Source of the DNA: an uncultured Eubacteriales bacterium
GTDB taxonomy: Bacteria; Bacillota; Clostridia; Christensenellales; Borkfalkiaceae
Direction of reading: 5' to 3'
DNA length: 64,000 bases
NCBI GenBank assembly: GCA_905207235.1
Contig: CAJLKN010000011.1
Span: 1 to 64,000 of the forward strand
Positions 1 through 8,115 of the stretch are shown here, one piece after another. Position 1 is the stretch's first letter, and each line of letters begins with the position of its first letter. The translations under genes were made by a program, and so were the position numbers. Below the pieces are notes generated by a model. That model worked only from the letters and a program-made list of their open reading frames with translations. It searched no databases and was not told the DNA's origin.

Positions 1-60
1 GTTCTATTTATCTGATATAATACAGTGTGCGTTTTTGCGGCTTTCAGTTCCACCAAAAAA

Positions 61-93
61 AGCAGGTAAAATGAATATTTTTACCTGCTTTTT
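61..93 (+). terminator. Rho-independent terminator
   Basis: An 11-bp perfect stem (AGCAGGTAAAA at 61-71 with TTTTACCTGCT at 79-89) is followed by a short T run. It probably ends a plus-strand gene lying left of the window; no gene is recognisable in the first 430 bases. Confidence 0.7.
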
Positions 94-250
94 GCTTATT
101 TTTCGCCCGTTTTTGAATTTTTGCCCCCAAATCCCCCCACAAATAAAATCTCATTTTATCTGCCCTTCGCAACCGCGAGGGGCTTTATTTTGCGGCGTAT
201 GTCAGAACAGTTCTTGCCAAAGCAAAACCGTTATAGCTCCACAAAACAAT

Positions 251-285
251 ACAGCCGCCCGCAAAAGCGGGCGGCTGTTTTTTTA
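251..285. terminator. Bidirectional terminator hairpin
   Basis: A 12-bp perfect GC-rich stem (ACAGCCGCCCGC, loop AAAA, and its complement) is followed by seven T on the plus strand. It could also close the minus-strand response-regulator transcript that ends at 432. The rest of 1-430 is AT-rich with no convincing coding sequence. Confidence 0.75.
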
Positions 286-431
286 TTTGGCAAAATTCAA
301 TTTTTAATAAAAATAAAGTCCGCTTTCGCAATTATCTCTGCCACCCCCAAGCGCGCACATCATTTATTCGCACCGCAAAATTTTGAAATAATTTGCATGC
401 ATAATTAAATACGTGCGCATATATATGCCGT

Positions 432-1214
432 CTAACCGCGTTTTTGGGAAATTTTATCGAGCTCGACGAGATAGTAAACCGACCAGTCGTAAGACTTGCA
501 GAATTCTCCGCGATAATTGCCTTTGCCAGTAAGAAGATACTGCCAATAATCGCACGAAATGAGCGATTTATTGAGCGAAAGCGAAGCGCGCCTCCACTCT
601 ATGCAGTTGACGTCGATGTCCCGCAGAGTTTTTCGCAGTCGCCAGACTGCGTCGCGGTACAATATTTTGCACTTTTCGACGTCGCCGTCAGGCCAGAGTT
701 GCGATATGGCGTCGCTCATGGTCAGCGTTTTGCCATTGTAGGCTATGAGGAGCGCGAAAAGCTCCTTGGATTTTGCAGAAGAAAATCTGACATTTTTATT
801 ATCTACAAAACAATCGAAAGTATCGAACATCTCGACTTTAAGTATGCGCTTTTTGTTTTCTATAAGGGACAGCAACCTCATAAGCGTCTGAACGTTGTAA
901 GGCTTGTACATAAACCCGAGCGTATGTTCCCTCACGCTCTCGGGCAGATCTTTTTCCGTTATAGACAGCCCCGTTATGAATATCAACTTTAACGCGGGGG
1001 CGATTTGTATCAGCTTTTGCGCAAGCTCTATGCCGTTTACATTGGGCATATTGACGTCTAAAAAGGCGGCGTCAACTCCGTTTTTCGCCACATAATTCAC
1101 AATGGCGACTTCGTCGTCGCGGTAAAACTTATATTCAACGTTCTGCTCTTCGATTATCTCGTTCAAAAACACGTGCAGAGCGCTCATTTCATCGTCCACG
1201 ACAATAATTTTCAT
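432..1214 (-). CDS. Response regulator with receiver domain and winged-helix output domain
   Basis: A 260-residue two-component response regulator. The receiver domain (about 1-120) shows the acidic pair D7/D8, the expected phospho-acceptor D53 in FLDVNMP, T81 and the conserved lysine K104 in YKPYN. The C-terminal part (about 130-230) looks like the OmpR/SARP-type winged helix, with the pattern LFALLIAYNGKTLTMSDAI followed by a segment around RDAVWRLRKTLR. The start is supported by GAAGGTGA about 6 nt upstream. No histidine kinase is adjacent, so it is an orphan in this window and its targets are unknown. The fold assignment is firm for the receiver and moderate for the output domain. Confidence 0.85.
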   Translation of the reverse strand: MKIIVVDDEMSALHVFLNEIIEEQNVEYKFYRDDEVAIVNYVAKNGVDAAFLDVNMPNVNGIELAQKLIQIAPALKLIFITGLSITEKDLPESVREHTLGFMYKPYNVQTLMRLLSLIENKKRILKVEMFDTFDCFVDNKNVRFSSAKSKELFALLIAYNGKTLTMSDAISQLWPDGDVEKCKILYRDAVWRLRKTLRDIDVNCIEWRRASLSLNKSLISCDYWQYLLTGKGNYRGEFCKSYDWSVYYLVELDKISQKRG

Positions 1215-1536
1215 ATACTTTCACCTTCGATTTTTCGCCCTATGCGCATAGTCATCTCCGTACCGACCGAAATTATATTTTACGGCATATATAGGAAAGC
1301 AGATACCTCTCCACCCGCATTGCGCGTGCCGCAAGAGAGACTGAATTAACCATAAAACGCGCATATTTTTGATTATTTTTACGGTTTAATTATACTATAA
1401 ACGCAAAATTTCCGTCAATGTGCGCGATAAAAATAAATTTAAAAATATTTTATAAAACGCGGAAAATTCACCTGTTTTTTAGCACTTTTTTTGCGGAACG
1501 TGCTTTAAATTATAAAAAAATATTATGAGGTGTAAT
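1215..1536. other. Divergent intergenic region
   Basis: About 320 bases separate the response regulator (minus) from the Big_2 lipoprotein (plus). It is very AT-rich between 1370 and 1536 and must hold both promoters, but I see no pair of hexamers with convincing spacing. No gene or RNA is recognisable. Confidence 0.4.
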
Positions 1537-3495
1537 ATGAAAAAGAAATTTCCGATTGCCCTGTTGGCGCTTGCCTGCGGTTTAAGCTGCGCATTCGCAC
1601 TTTCCGCATGCGGCGACAATAACGAGGACACTCCCGGCGCAACCATTTCGCGCGAAACGCGCAGTCGCGTATGCAAAGATATCGGCGATACGATGATAGA
1701 CGCCGCCTTTTCTGCCGCAAACGCAAGCAGCATTATGACGGCTTCGTCGGACCTTTCTTCCGGCTCCGCTCTGACTGAGGATGAAATTTATACCGACGAA
1801 AACGCCGATATGCGGCAATGGGTTATGCTGGCTTCGTCCTACATTTACATGACAGCGGAATTCTATTCCAACGACCAATTTGTAATTTCGGACAAAACGG
1901 TCGCGCTGTCGGGTTCGATCGTTTCGGGCGGAACGACCATAGAGACGCAACTTTACATAGCATCTTTTATGGATGAAAGTACGGGCGAAGTAGATATCGA
2001 CATAGACTTTACCTCGCTTGCAAATTATTCACCGTCGCAGACGCAAACCCAGCATTCTTATGTAAAAGTTACGGCAGATTATGATTTCGAGGCGCAGGCG
2101 GCCGAGAGCATAACAATCAAAATTCTGACCGATGTCGGCTCCTCCCCCTACATAATCAGCGCGAGGTATGCAGAAGGCGTCATAGCAGGCGTCGACCCCG
2201 ACAACGCACAGGCCGTTGCGCAGGTCAGCGAAGATACTACGTCGCTTAAAAATGCTTTTGAACAAACCTTTGAGGATAAAATTCAACTGGGCGATTTTTC
2301 TCAGGAGATAAGTGACGCAAACGATTATCTTACGCAGAAAATCGAACAGGCTCAGACGGTTGAAGTGCAAAGTATAACGCTCGACAAGACAACGCTCACC
2401 ATATCCGTGGGCGACGAAGAGACGCTTACCGCGACAGTTACCCCCGCAAACGCTACAAACGGCACAGTAACGTGGAGCGTTTCGCCCTCGGGGATAGCAG
2501 AGGTTGAAAACGGCAGAGTTACGGCGATTGCGGAAGGCACGGCAACCGTTACGGCTGCGGCGGGCGGCGAGAGTGCAACATGCACGGTTACCGTCGAGGC
2601 GGTCGATAACGAAGTTACCCAAGCGGAATGGGACGCGGCTGCCAAGACCGAAATAAATAAAGTTACCATTTCTTCCATGCAGAGCGGTTTTCCCATGCCT
2701 ATCATAACAAAGTATGACAAAGACGGAAAAAAGCTCTATACCGAGTTCTTAGAAGGCTCGTCTGACGGCACGAGTATAAGTTATTCCAAACACATTACCA
2801 TAGCCGCAAAGGTAGGCGAAAGCTATTACGTTTTTAATAAATCAGGCGAAAGAAACTGGACGAGAGAAACAATTTCGGCAAGCGAATTTGACAGTCAGAT
2901 GACCATGGCATCCTCTTCCGACGCAATCGTAAGCGGGCTCGAGGGCAAATATGCGGATTTTACTTACTCTGACGGCGTTTATTCGGCACAGAACATTACA
3001 ATACCTTCCGTCGGCGTAGCCAACGAGATGGAAATCACATTTGAAAACGGCGCAATAAAAAATATTGATATATACATAAACAATGCCCAGATGGAGATGG
3101 ATATAACTTACCAGCCCGGAATAGCCGACATACAAATTCCAGAAGGTTACGACAGCGTTTATTACGGCATATTTACGGGCGAAAACGGCTGGGATATTTA
3201 CTATGACACAAAGATCGTTTTCAGAGAGGATTTGACGTGCAACATTGAAAATACCGAATTTACTTATACGATAGAAAACGGAGTTTATATAATCGATATG
3301 ACGTCCGTACCCAACGGTCAGATGTATTATGTCACTGTTCAGGGCAATATTTTATGGCTTTTTCTCAGTCTTGAAGACACAACCGACACTTCAAACGCGG
3401 TGCAGTTCTTCTATGCAGGGCAGGAAATATCCGACGCCGACCGCGCGATTATCACACAGAAATTCGGCGACGGCATAGTGGGAAACAATGCTTGA
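1537..3495 (+). CDS. Lipoprotein with Big_2 (Ig-like) domain
   Basis: A 652-residue secreted lipoprotein of unknown function. It begins MKKKFPIALLALACG and has a lipobox LSAC at about residues 22-25, so it should be lipid-anchored on the outer face of the membrane. I chose the ATG at 1537 because the ribosome site GAGGTGT lies between it and the upstream in-frame ATG at 1525. Residues about 285-360 form a bacterial Ig-like group 2 domain, with the pattern ITLDKTTLTISVGDEETLTA, WSVSPSG and a closing CTVTV. The flanking regions are beta-rich and not recognised. Big_2 domains occur in cell-surface and adhesion proteins. It stands alone between terminators. Confidence 0.8.
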   Translation: MKKKFPIALLALACGLSCAFALSACGDNNEDTPGATISRETRSRVCKDIGDTMIDAAFSAANASSIMTASSDLSSGSALTEDEIYTDENADMRQWVMLASSYIYMTAEFYSNDQFVISDKTVALSGSIVSGGTTIETQLYIASFMDESTGEVDIDIDFTSLANYSPSQTQTQHSYVKVTADYDFEAQAAESITIKILTDVGSSPYIISARYAEGVIAGVDPDNAQAVAQVSEDTTSLKNAFEQTFEDKIQLGDFSQEISDANDYLTQKIEQAQTVEVQSITLDKTTLTISVGDEETLTATVTPANATNGTVTWSVSPSGIAEVENGRVTAIAEGTATVTAAAGGESATCTVTVEAVDNEVTQAEWDAAAKTEINKVTISSMQSGFPMPIITKYDKDGKKLYTEFLEGSSDGTSISYSKHITIAAKVGESYYVFNKSGERNWTRETISASEFDSQMTMASSSDAIVSGLEGKYADFTYSDGVYSAQNITIPSVGVANEMEITFENGAIKNIDIYINNAQMEMDITYQPGIADIQIPEGYDSVYYGIFTGENGWDIYYDTKIVFREDLTCNIENTEFTYTIENGVYIIDMTSVPNGQMYYVTVQGNILWLFLSLEDTTDTSNAVQFFYAGQEISDADRAIITQKFGDGIVGNNA

Positions 3496-3644
3496 ACACG
3501 TAAAGCAGGCGCAAAAGGTTTACTTTTAATTGCAACTCATGCGGCACAAGCTACCCGCATACAGGCAATTAAGCAATCGCATACCGCGAGGATATTTGAA
3601 TTAAAGCTGTTGCACCGCAGAAAAATGCAACAAAGAACAAAATA

Positions 3645-3672
3645 AGCGCCCGCGCAAAACTTGCGCGGGCGC
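3645..3672 (-). terminator. Terminator-like GC-rich hairpin
   Basis: Perfect stem GCGCCCGCGCAA with TTGCGCGGGCGC, loop AACT region. The T-rich side (TTATTTTG) follows on the minus strand. It is the second of two hairpins between the converging lipoprotein and Wzz-like genes. Confidence 0.6.
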
Positions 3673-3705
3673 TCATTGCATTTATCTTGATTTAAAGCAC
3701 AAAAA

Positions 3706-3736
3706 AAATGTCCCGCAAATGTTGCGGGACATTTTT
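3706..3736. terminator. Bidirectional terminator between convergent genes
   Basis: Stem AAATGTCCCGCAA with TTGCGGGACATTT, flanked by an A run on the left and a T run on the right. It works in both directions, closing the plus-strand lipoprotein gene and the minus-strand Wzz-like gene whose stop is at 3743. Confidence 0.8.
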
Positions 3737-3742
3737 AATATC

Positions 3743-5089
3743 TTATTCTTTGCCCTCTTCGGGTTTTTCTTCGCCGTCCGTCTGCTCGCCCTCGAGCATA
3801 GCAGCTTTCTGCCTGCGGTATTTGGGCATATCGATTATATAGATGACTATGCTTACAAGCACGAAACCTATTACTGCACCGATGATAGCAGCCAGAATTA
3901 TGTTAATTCCGCCCTGCGCTTCGATCTTGTTGCTTCTGAACGATATCGTGCACATTTCGTTATAGAACTGCTTATAGACAGTCGTCAGCGTAGCCGTGCT
4001 TGCGCTGAGCTCGTCTTTATAACTATCGAGGACGGAAAGGAAAGAACTTATATCTTCCTCTATCTGTGCGTCCTCCTTTCCCTCCAACCAGTTCTGCGTA
4101 GCTTTTATATCCGAAATCTGGTTCTGCAACTTTGCATTAGCCTCGGTATATTCTGCAATTATATTGTTGAAAGGAGCTATTTCGACGGTAATCGAAGTCT
4201 GTCCGCTCTCCTGCAAAACTTTTATCAGTTCGTCGCGCTCTGCCTTTGCGGCGGCAATGACGTTTTCGTTGTTGGCAATGCTCTTTTCAAGCGAAGTTAT
4301 TTTAACCTGCGCGTTGCTCCTGAAACTTTCGTAATCGAGCACGTAGTGATTGTTGTCGAGCTGGTAATTGACCTCGCTCTGATCATCGCTGTCAAATATT
4401 GCCGCAGCTTCCGCGCGGTACTCGGCGAGCGTCTTTCCGTTGACCACATATGCCGAACCGTTGAGGATAACGGAGGACATCATATTGTCGTAAGTGGAAA
4501 GTATATAGCTGCGCTGGTCTGCAAGAAGGCTTATTTTCTTTTCAAAAGTATCGGTATAAGCCGCCGAATATATTTTAAGGTTGTCGTCGTGCGAAAGCGT
4601 TTCGACTACTTCAAGGGCATGTTTTACAGGATATGCCGCAAATGCGCGGATGAAAGCCGCAGCCTGGTCGCTGTCGCTGAAATACTTTGCAGATACCGTA
4701 AGCGTGATGTATGACTGAGCTACGCCCGTCGAACTGTCCTCTGCGGACACAGCCATTTCGGCGATATTTATCTCGTCTTTATCCGCCATTTCTTCGACGT
4801 TTATATCAGAGAAATTTTCATTGGAACTTCTTATCTCTACAAGAGTATCCGTATTTGTTACGTCGCTCAGCCTGTACTTTGTGCCGTCGGGGTAATACCC
4901 TTCGCTCATGCCGGGGAAATACATTTCATAGCTCAGAGAGTATGTTTGCTGGTTCTTGTTGTACCAGAACTGCACGACTATGACAAAGATAAGCAGAAAG
5001 GCGGCCGTAACGCCGACGACCCACCAGACGCGTCTGAATATTACTTTGAAGATTTCACCGATGGATATTACGTTTTCTTCGTTTTCCAT
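3743..5089 (-). CDS. Wzz/chain-length determinant-like membrane protein
   Basis: A 448-residue protein with the two-transmembrane layout of polysaccharide co-polymerases. A hydrophobic segment at about 20-42 (WWVVGVTAAFLLIFVIVVQF) follows a short cytosolic N-terminus. A long, charged, coiled-coil-rich extracytoplasmic region (about 45-385) comes next, then a second hydrophobic segment at about 398-422 (IILAAIIGAVIGFVLVSIV). The C-terminal tail is acidic and lacks the Walker motifs of a fused BY-kinase. Such proteins set the chain length of capsule or exopolysaccharide. The O-antigen ligase-like gene immediately upstream supports that role. The start has AAAGGAG 5 nt upstream. No glycosyltransferases are in the window. 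Confidence 0.75.
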   Translation of the reverse strand: MENEENVISIGEIFKVIFRRVWWVVGVTAAFLLIFVIVVQFWYNKNQQTYSLSYEMYFPGMSEGYYPDGTKYRLSDVTNTDTLVEIRSSNENFSDINVEEMADKDEINIAEMAVSAEDSSTGVAQSYITLTVSAKYFSDSDQAAAFIRAFAAYPVKHALEVVETLSHDDNLKIYSAAYTDTFEKKISLLADQRSYILSTYDNMMSSVILNGSAYVVNGKTLAEYRAEAAAIFDSDDQSEVNYQLDNNHYVLDYESFRSNAQVKITSLEKSIANNENVIAAAKAERDELIKVLQESGQTSITVEIAPFNNIIAEYTEANAKLQNQISDIKATQNWLEGKEDAQIEEDISSFLSVLDSYKDELSASTATLTTVYKQFYNEMCTISFRSNKIEAQGGINIILAAIIGAVIGFVLVSIVIYIIDMPKYRRQKAAMLEGEQTDGEEKPEEGKE

Positions 5090-5174
5090 TAAAACTCCTT
5101 TGCGTCCGCCAGATTAAGCGCAGACTTTTTTCATTGAAATTATACAATATAACCTGCCAAACCGTCAACAAAAA

Positions 5175-6587
5175 TCAGGCAGCGTCTTTTTTTACATTTT
5201 CCGAATTAATGAGCACCGCCGCAAGCAAGCTGTAAACGAGCGTGGGCAGAATATAGAATATATGATTGTCCAGCAGGCTTAAAATGAGGAGCGCGAAAAT
5301 GCTGACCGCAATAAAAGTCCTCTCCGCCGTCGGATTTTTGATATACGAAATAATTGTATGCGCGCGGTGAGCCGCGTAAGAGATAAACGCGAACAGTCCG
5401 CCGACCGCGAGCAGTTCTACTATGGTATTGTGATACATGTCGGGCATTATAGGCAGCCCTATAAATCCCGGGTCGTTCTGCAAATCGTGATAAAATCCCG
5501 TACCGAACAGAGGCGAACTTTTAAACGCCGACATGCCAATTTCATACAGGTGGTCGCGCCCGCTGCCGCTCATGAAATTCTTCAAAAGCATCTCGACGAC
5601 CTCTTTCACCACGTCCCTGAATACGAACGCCACGGCGCAACCGCAGGCGATAGCCGCGACAAATATAGCGCCGTTTATCAGCTTATGCCTGCCCTTTACG
5701 AGCAAAAGAACCGCACATATGGCTGTGATAACCGTACAACAGAGTATTGCCTGTCTGCTCATTGTGGCGTAAGCCACAGCCGTGAGAGCTATCATATAAA
5801 ACGTGAAGAAATACCCGTGTTTATATGTATAGGCAAGATATGCCGCCGACGGGACAGAAATGGTTAAGAGCATGCCCATAGTATTGTACATGCCCCAGCC
5901 GAAATGCAGAGCTTCTCTGTTAAGTCCGCCGTCCACCCAAAGATTGTCGTAAGTGAGATATGCAACGCCCAGCTCTATGATGAGGCATAAAGTAATCGCC
6001 ATAAACGACCAGGCAATGTACATAAAGGTGTTTTTATCCACGCTGATATTGCCGCTGCACACGGCGAACACTCCGAGGAACATAAACGCCATAAAGAAGC
6101 CGTAGAGCGCGTTCATGGGCAAATAATCTTCGCTTAAAATGCCGTTCAGAAGCATAGCCACGGCAAAGACACACAGCCCTATAAAAGTCGGGGTATATTT
6201 CAGAGTGCCGTTTTTGACGGCGATGACAATTCTGTAAACGCCCGTAGCGGCGAAAATGCCGATAGCCACGCCTATCTGCGCAACTATAGCGGGATTAAAA
6301 AAGTACTGGTCGGGAATTTGCCCGCCCATATTCGTCGGCGAATGCTGGACGGATATCATGATGTTCATGAATAGGAACACCGTTATAAGCGGCGTAATGT
6401 CCTTTAAAAGCAGCAAAATCGCCGCTCCGCACAGCGCCATATACCATATAATGACGATGTCCCAGCCGAGATAATAGCACAGCAGCGTAAAAGCCGCCGT
6501 TACGGCTATGAAATAATATGACGACAGCGCCTCCCTCGCGCGGGCGAGCACCGTTTGCGACATTTTTTTACTTTCTGTTGAATTCAT
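5175..6587 (-). CDS. O-antigen ligase/polymerase-like membrane protein (Wzy_C family)
   Basis: A 470-residue polytopic membrane protein with roughly 11-12 hydrophobic segments over its whole length. A large loop near 330-375 carries the pattern GRDHLYEIGMSAFKSSPLFG followed by GTGFY and YHNTIVELLAVGG, which is typical of the O-antigen ligase/polymerase (Wzy_C) superfamily. Members join or polymerise undecaprenyl-linked glycans at the outer face of the membrane. It is followed by the Wzz-like gene 85 nt downstream on the same strand, so the two probably form a unit for an exported polysaccharide. The start has GGAAGAGAG a few bases upstream. Ligase and polymerase cannot be told apart from sequence. 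Confidence 0.75.
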   Translation of the reverse strand: MNSTESKKMSQTVLARAREALSSYYFIAVTAAFTLLCYYLGWDIVIIWYMALCGAAILLLLKDITPLITVFLFMNIMISVQHSPTNMGGQIPDQYFFNPAIVAQIGVAIGIFAATGVYRIVIAVKNGTLKYTPTFIGLCVFAVAMLLNGILSEDYLPMNALYGFFMAFMFLGVFAVCSGNISVDKNTFMYIAWSFMAITLCLIIELGVAYLTYDNLWVDGGLNREALHFGWGMYNTMGMLLTISVPSAAYLAYTYKHGYFFTFYMIALTAVAYATMSRQAILCCTVITAICAVLLLVKGRHKLINGAIFVAAIACGCAVAFVFRDVVKEVVEMLLKNFMSGSGRDHLYEIGMSAFKSSPLFGTGFYHDLQNDPGFIGLPIMPDMYHNTIVELLAVGGLFAFISYAAHRAHTIISYIKNPTAERTFIAVSIFALLILSLLDNHIFYILPTLVYSLLAAVLINSENVKKDAA

Positions 6588-6657
6588 TTCTCTCTTCCGA
6601 CAAATTTCTACCCTTTCAGTATAACATACATACGATATTTGTCAAGTTTCTCGCACG

Positions 6658-6912
6658 TCAGTTATTGAGAACCTCTTCCACCTCTGCCGTGCGGTTGACG
6701 GGCCAAGGCGCAGTCTTTTTTGTTACGTTTTCAACGCGCAGGACTTTGGCGCGCACTGTCGCGCCGTCCATGGGCACAGCCACATAATCGCCTACCGAAA
6801 CGACAAAAAACGGGCAGATATACCAGCGCTTCTGACCGCTCTCAGCCTGTACGAATACATAAGTTAATTGTTCGTCGTCGCTTATGACGCCGCCGCTGAG
6901 CGAATGTATCAT
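6658..6912 (-). CDS. Small conserved-looking protein, function unknown
   Basis: An 84-residue protein with a good ribosome site (AAAGGGG about 7 nt before ATG) and codon use like its neighbours, so I consider it real. The middle segment VVSVGDYVAVPMDGATVRAK resembles the small beta-barrel at the N-terminus of PriA, in which a channel-facing strand is followed by a GxV loop. That is only a pattern resemblance. There is no signal peptide or membrane segment. It stands alone between the O-antigen ligase-like gene and the hemolysin III gene. Confidence 0.6.
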   Translation of the reverse strand: MIHSLSGGVISDDEQLTYVFVQAESGQKRWYICPFFVVSVGDYVAVPMDGATVRAKVLRVENVTKKTAPWPVNRTAEVEEVLNN

Positions 6913-7015
6913 AAGTTTGCCCCTTTATCGCTTTTTTACGCGCGTTGACGCGCGCAACCTTTTATACATTATACAACTTTATGTATGTTTGCGCAAGTCT
7001 ATGAAAATCAAAAAT

Positions 7016-7045
7016 GCCGCCGCGGAGCATAAAGTCCGCGGCGGC
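7016..7045 (-). terminator. Terminator of the hemolysin III gene
   Basis: Perfect stem GCCGCCGCGGA with TCCGCGGCGGC; on the minus strand it is followed by ATTTTTGATTTT. It lies just past the stop of the gene at 7059. Confidence 0.75.
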
Positions 7046-7058
7046 GAAAGCCTTGCTT

Positions 7059-7748
7059 TTACATAAGAAGCAGAATGCTGAAAAACTGACATACCGTGCC
7101 CAGAAGGACGAACACGTGCCACACGCAGTGCATGTACTTTCTCTTTTTGCCGAGCGCGAAGAAAACTATGCCCACGGTATAAAGAATTCCGCCCGTAAGC
7201 AGCCATACGAAACAAGCCGTGCTGACGTTTGCCAGAAGCTGCGGCACGGCGGGGATAATCATCCAGCCCATAACGACGTACGCAATCTGCGAAAGCACTT
7301 TGACCGCGCGCCAATGCATATTTATCGCGTTGAAAGTTATGCCCAGAACCGCGAGCCCCCACTCAACGCCGAGAATGACATATCCCATTGTCGTGCCCCA
7401 AAACGTTAAGAGGCAGAACGGAGTATAACAACCCGCAATGAGCAGAAAGATAGTGCAGTGGTCGAATATTCTGAATACGCGCTTTGCCGTTCCCTGGGGA
7501 AGGAAATGATAGAGCGCGCTCATCGTATAAAGCGTTATAATGCTGAGAGAATACACAGCCGCCGCGGCGTATTTATAAGGCGTCGGGTCAAAGGACGCGA
7601 CGACCATAAGTATTAAAAGGAACAGAACCCCCAGTCCGCCGCCGACAATATGTGATATAGCGTTGAAAAGCTCCTCTCCCTTGCCGTAGAGCGGCTGGTT
7701 GGTCATGCCAAGCGCACCTTTCTTTTCCGCAAGTGCCGTATCGTTCAT
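7059..7748 (-). CDS. Hemolysin III family (PAQR-like) membrane protein
   Basis: A 229-residue membrane protein with about seven hydrophobic segments. It opens after a short N-terminal tail with the family signature GEELFNAISHIVGGGLGVLF. Conserved histidines are visible in ISHIVG, ALYHFLP, IFDHCTIF and CVWHVFV, which match the metal-binding histidines of the hemolysin III/PAQR superfamily. Despite the name, bacterial members are not firmly shown to be toxins, and a membrane hydrolase or homeostasis role is likely. The ATG at 7748 has AAGGCGGT about 7 nt upstream, which favours it over the methionine at residue 16. It is a single-gene unit. Confidence 0.88.
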   Translation of the reverse strand: MNDTALAEKKGALGMTNQPLYGKGEELFNAISHIVGGGLGVLFLLILMVVASFDPTPYKYAAAAVYSLSIITLYTMSALYHFLPQGTAKRVFRIFDHCTIFLLIAGCYTPFCLLTFWGTTMGYVILGVEWGLAVLGITFNAINMHWRAVKVLSQIAYVVMGWMIIPAVPQLLANVSTACFVWLLTGGILYTVGIVFFALGKKRKYMHCVWHVFVLLGTVCQFFSILLLM

Positions 7749-8115
7749 TTTTGTTACCGCCTTTTTTATTTCTTTACGCTCTTATTATAGCCCTGTTGCG
7801 CGGTAAAATACTACCTACGCCTGCAATTTTTCCTCCCCTCTTTGCAAGCCCCCTTCCACCGCCTTAAACGCCCTCTCTACCGCTTAAAACCAAAACTCTA
7901 CCGTCGGTAGAATTACACATTTTAAAGCGCATGCAAACGCTTTTTCTCCGCATCGGATACGCCCCGTCGACTACAATCGGGCGAAAGACATTATGAGTAA
8001 AAACACATTATTTTTACTTAAAATCTTTTATTCAAAGCAATAAAAACGCCGCCCGACGTTTCCGTCGGGCGGCGCCTCATTTACGCCGTGGCAATGCAGC
8101 GCATTTCAAGTTATT
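7749..8115. other. Intergenic region
   Basis: About 365 bases without a gene. It contains a small inverted repeat TCTACCGTCGGTAGA at 7897-7911 that could bind a regulator of the hemolysin III gene, and the terminator at 8047-8074. Nothing else is recognised. Confidence 0.4.
8047..8074 (-). terminator. Terminator of the pectinesterase-like lipoprotein gene
   Basis: Stem CGCCGCCCGACG with CGTCGGGCGGCG, loop TTTC; followed by TTTTTA on the minus strand, 41 nt past the stop codon at 8116. Confidence 0.8.

Noticed and set aside
35..408. Two overlapping plus-strand frames of about 90 codons.
   Set aside because: They cross two terminator hairpins, have no ribosome site and show no domain pattern.
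3719..4714. A 331-codon plus-strand frame.
   Set aside because: It is the antisense shadow of the Wzz-like gene, which has a ribosome site and clear membrane topology.
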